DNA from: Beroe ovata
Taxonomy: Eukaryota > Ctenophora > Nuda > Beroida > Beroidae
Direction of reading: 5' to 3'
DNA length: 30,132 bases
Assembly (NCBI GenBank): GCA_946803715.1
Contig: CAMPET010000267.1
Span: forward strand, 68,089 to 98,220
Part shown: positions 29,874-30,132 of the stretch, one piece after another
How the letters are laid out: each line of letters opens with the position of its first letter
Position numbering within the stretch: the stretch's first letter is position 1
Position numbers and translations under genes: made by a program
Notes under the pieces: model-generated
The model's input: only the letters and a program-made list of their open reading frames with translations
What the model was told of the DNA's origin: nothing
Databases searched by the model: none

Positions 29874-30132
29874 GGGGTTATGGCGGCCACTAACTCGGGA
29901 ACCGATCATCTGATTGACGTTAAAGTTTGGTCGTTCGAGTATCTAGTGGTCCTTGACCGATGACAAAAGTTTCAAATCAATCGGTCAATCCGTTTGGGAG
30001 CTATCCTCAAATGCTCACTCATTCACTCAAACTGACATGTTTTGGGTCGATATGGGGTTATGGCGGCCACTAACTCGGGAACCGTTCATCCGATTGACGT
30101 GAAATTATGGTTGTCCAAGGTTCTAGTGGTCC
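29874..30132. repeat. 180-bp tandem repeat, about 1.4 copies, cut by the window end
   Basis: The block ggggttatggcggccactaa starts at 29874 and again at 30054. In both copies it is followed by ctcgggaaccg, an attgacgt block and ctagtggtcc, so the period is 180 bases. It lies in the SNRNP40 intron after exon 4 and runs off the right edge. The sharp conservation suggests a satellite or a tandem mobile repeat. Confidence 0.88.

Overview
The window is nuclear DNA from an animal. It is intron-rich (phase-consistent GT-AG introns of about 60 to 2,350 bases), AT-rich between genes, and full of CA/GT microsatellites and minisatellites. A LASP-type LIM/nebulin/SH3 gene and a DLK/LZK-type MAP kinase kinase kinase point to Metazoa. 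The divergence of the proteins and the compact genes suggest an invertebrate, perhaps an early-branching one, but I cannot fix the phylum from this window. Five single N positions, four of them in or beside low-complexity repeats, suggest short assembly gaps.

Layout, left to right. (1) 1-5067, plus: the 3' part of a LASP1-like gene (one nebulin repeat, proline/acidic linker, SH3); the LIM exons lie off the left edge. (2) 6026-8266, minus: a complete six-exon farnesyl diphosphate synthase (388 aa), tail-to-tail with LASP. (3) 8267-11355: mostly gene-free, with a palindromic E-box/CRE region upstream of FDPS. (4) 11356-13448, minus: a complete seven-exon CCDC177-like coiled-coil gene (515 aa). 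(5) 13449-15193: divergent intergenic space holding a GC-rich foldback element and an 82-bp MITE with a 9-bp target duplication. (6) 15194-25595, plus: a complete 15-exon DLK/LZK (MAP3K12/13)-like kinase (658 aa) with HCD in place of HRD and DLE in place of DFG. (7) 25596-28736: minisatellite in the kinase 3' region, a second GC-rich foldback of the same family, and two candidate minus-strand exons (sushi-like and PAN-like). (8) 28737-29800, plus: the 5' four exons of SNRNP40 (U5 snRNP WD40 protein), running off the right edge. (9) 29874-30132: start of a 180-bp tandem repeat in its intron.

The genes do not form one pathway: actin scaffolding, isoprenoid synthesis, an uncharacterised coiled-coil protein, stress kinase signalling and splicing simply sit side by side. 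The most notable points are the altered catalytic motifs of the DLK-like kinase, the FDPS chain-length position (Phe-Met instead of Phe-Phe) with a decoy splice-acceptor minisatellite, a candidate poison microexon in front of the LASP SH3 exon, and the small mobile elements. All exon models were derived by hand from frame, splice consensus and remembered family sequences; no alignment or database search was run.
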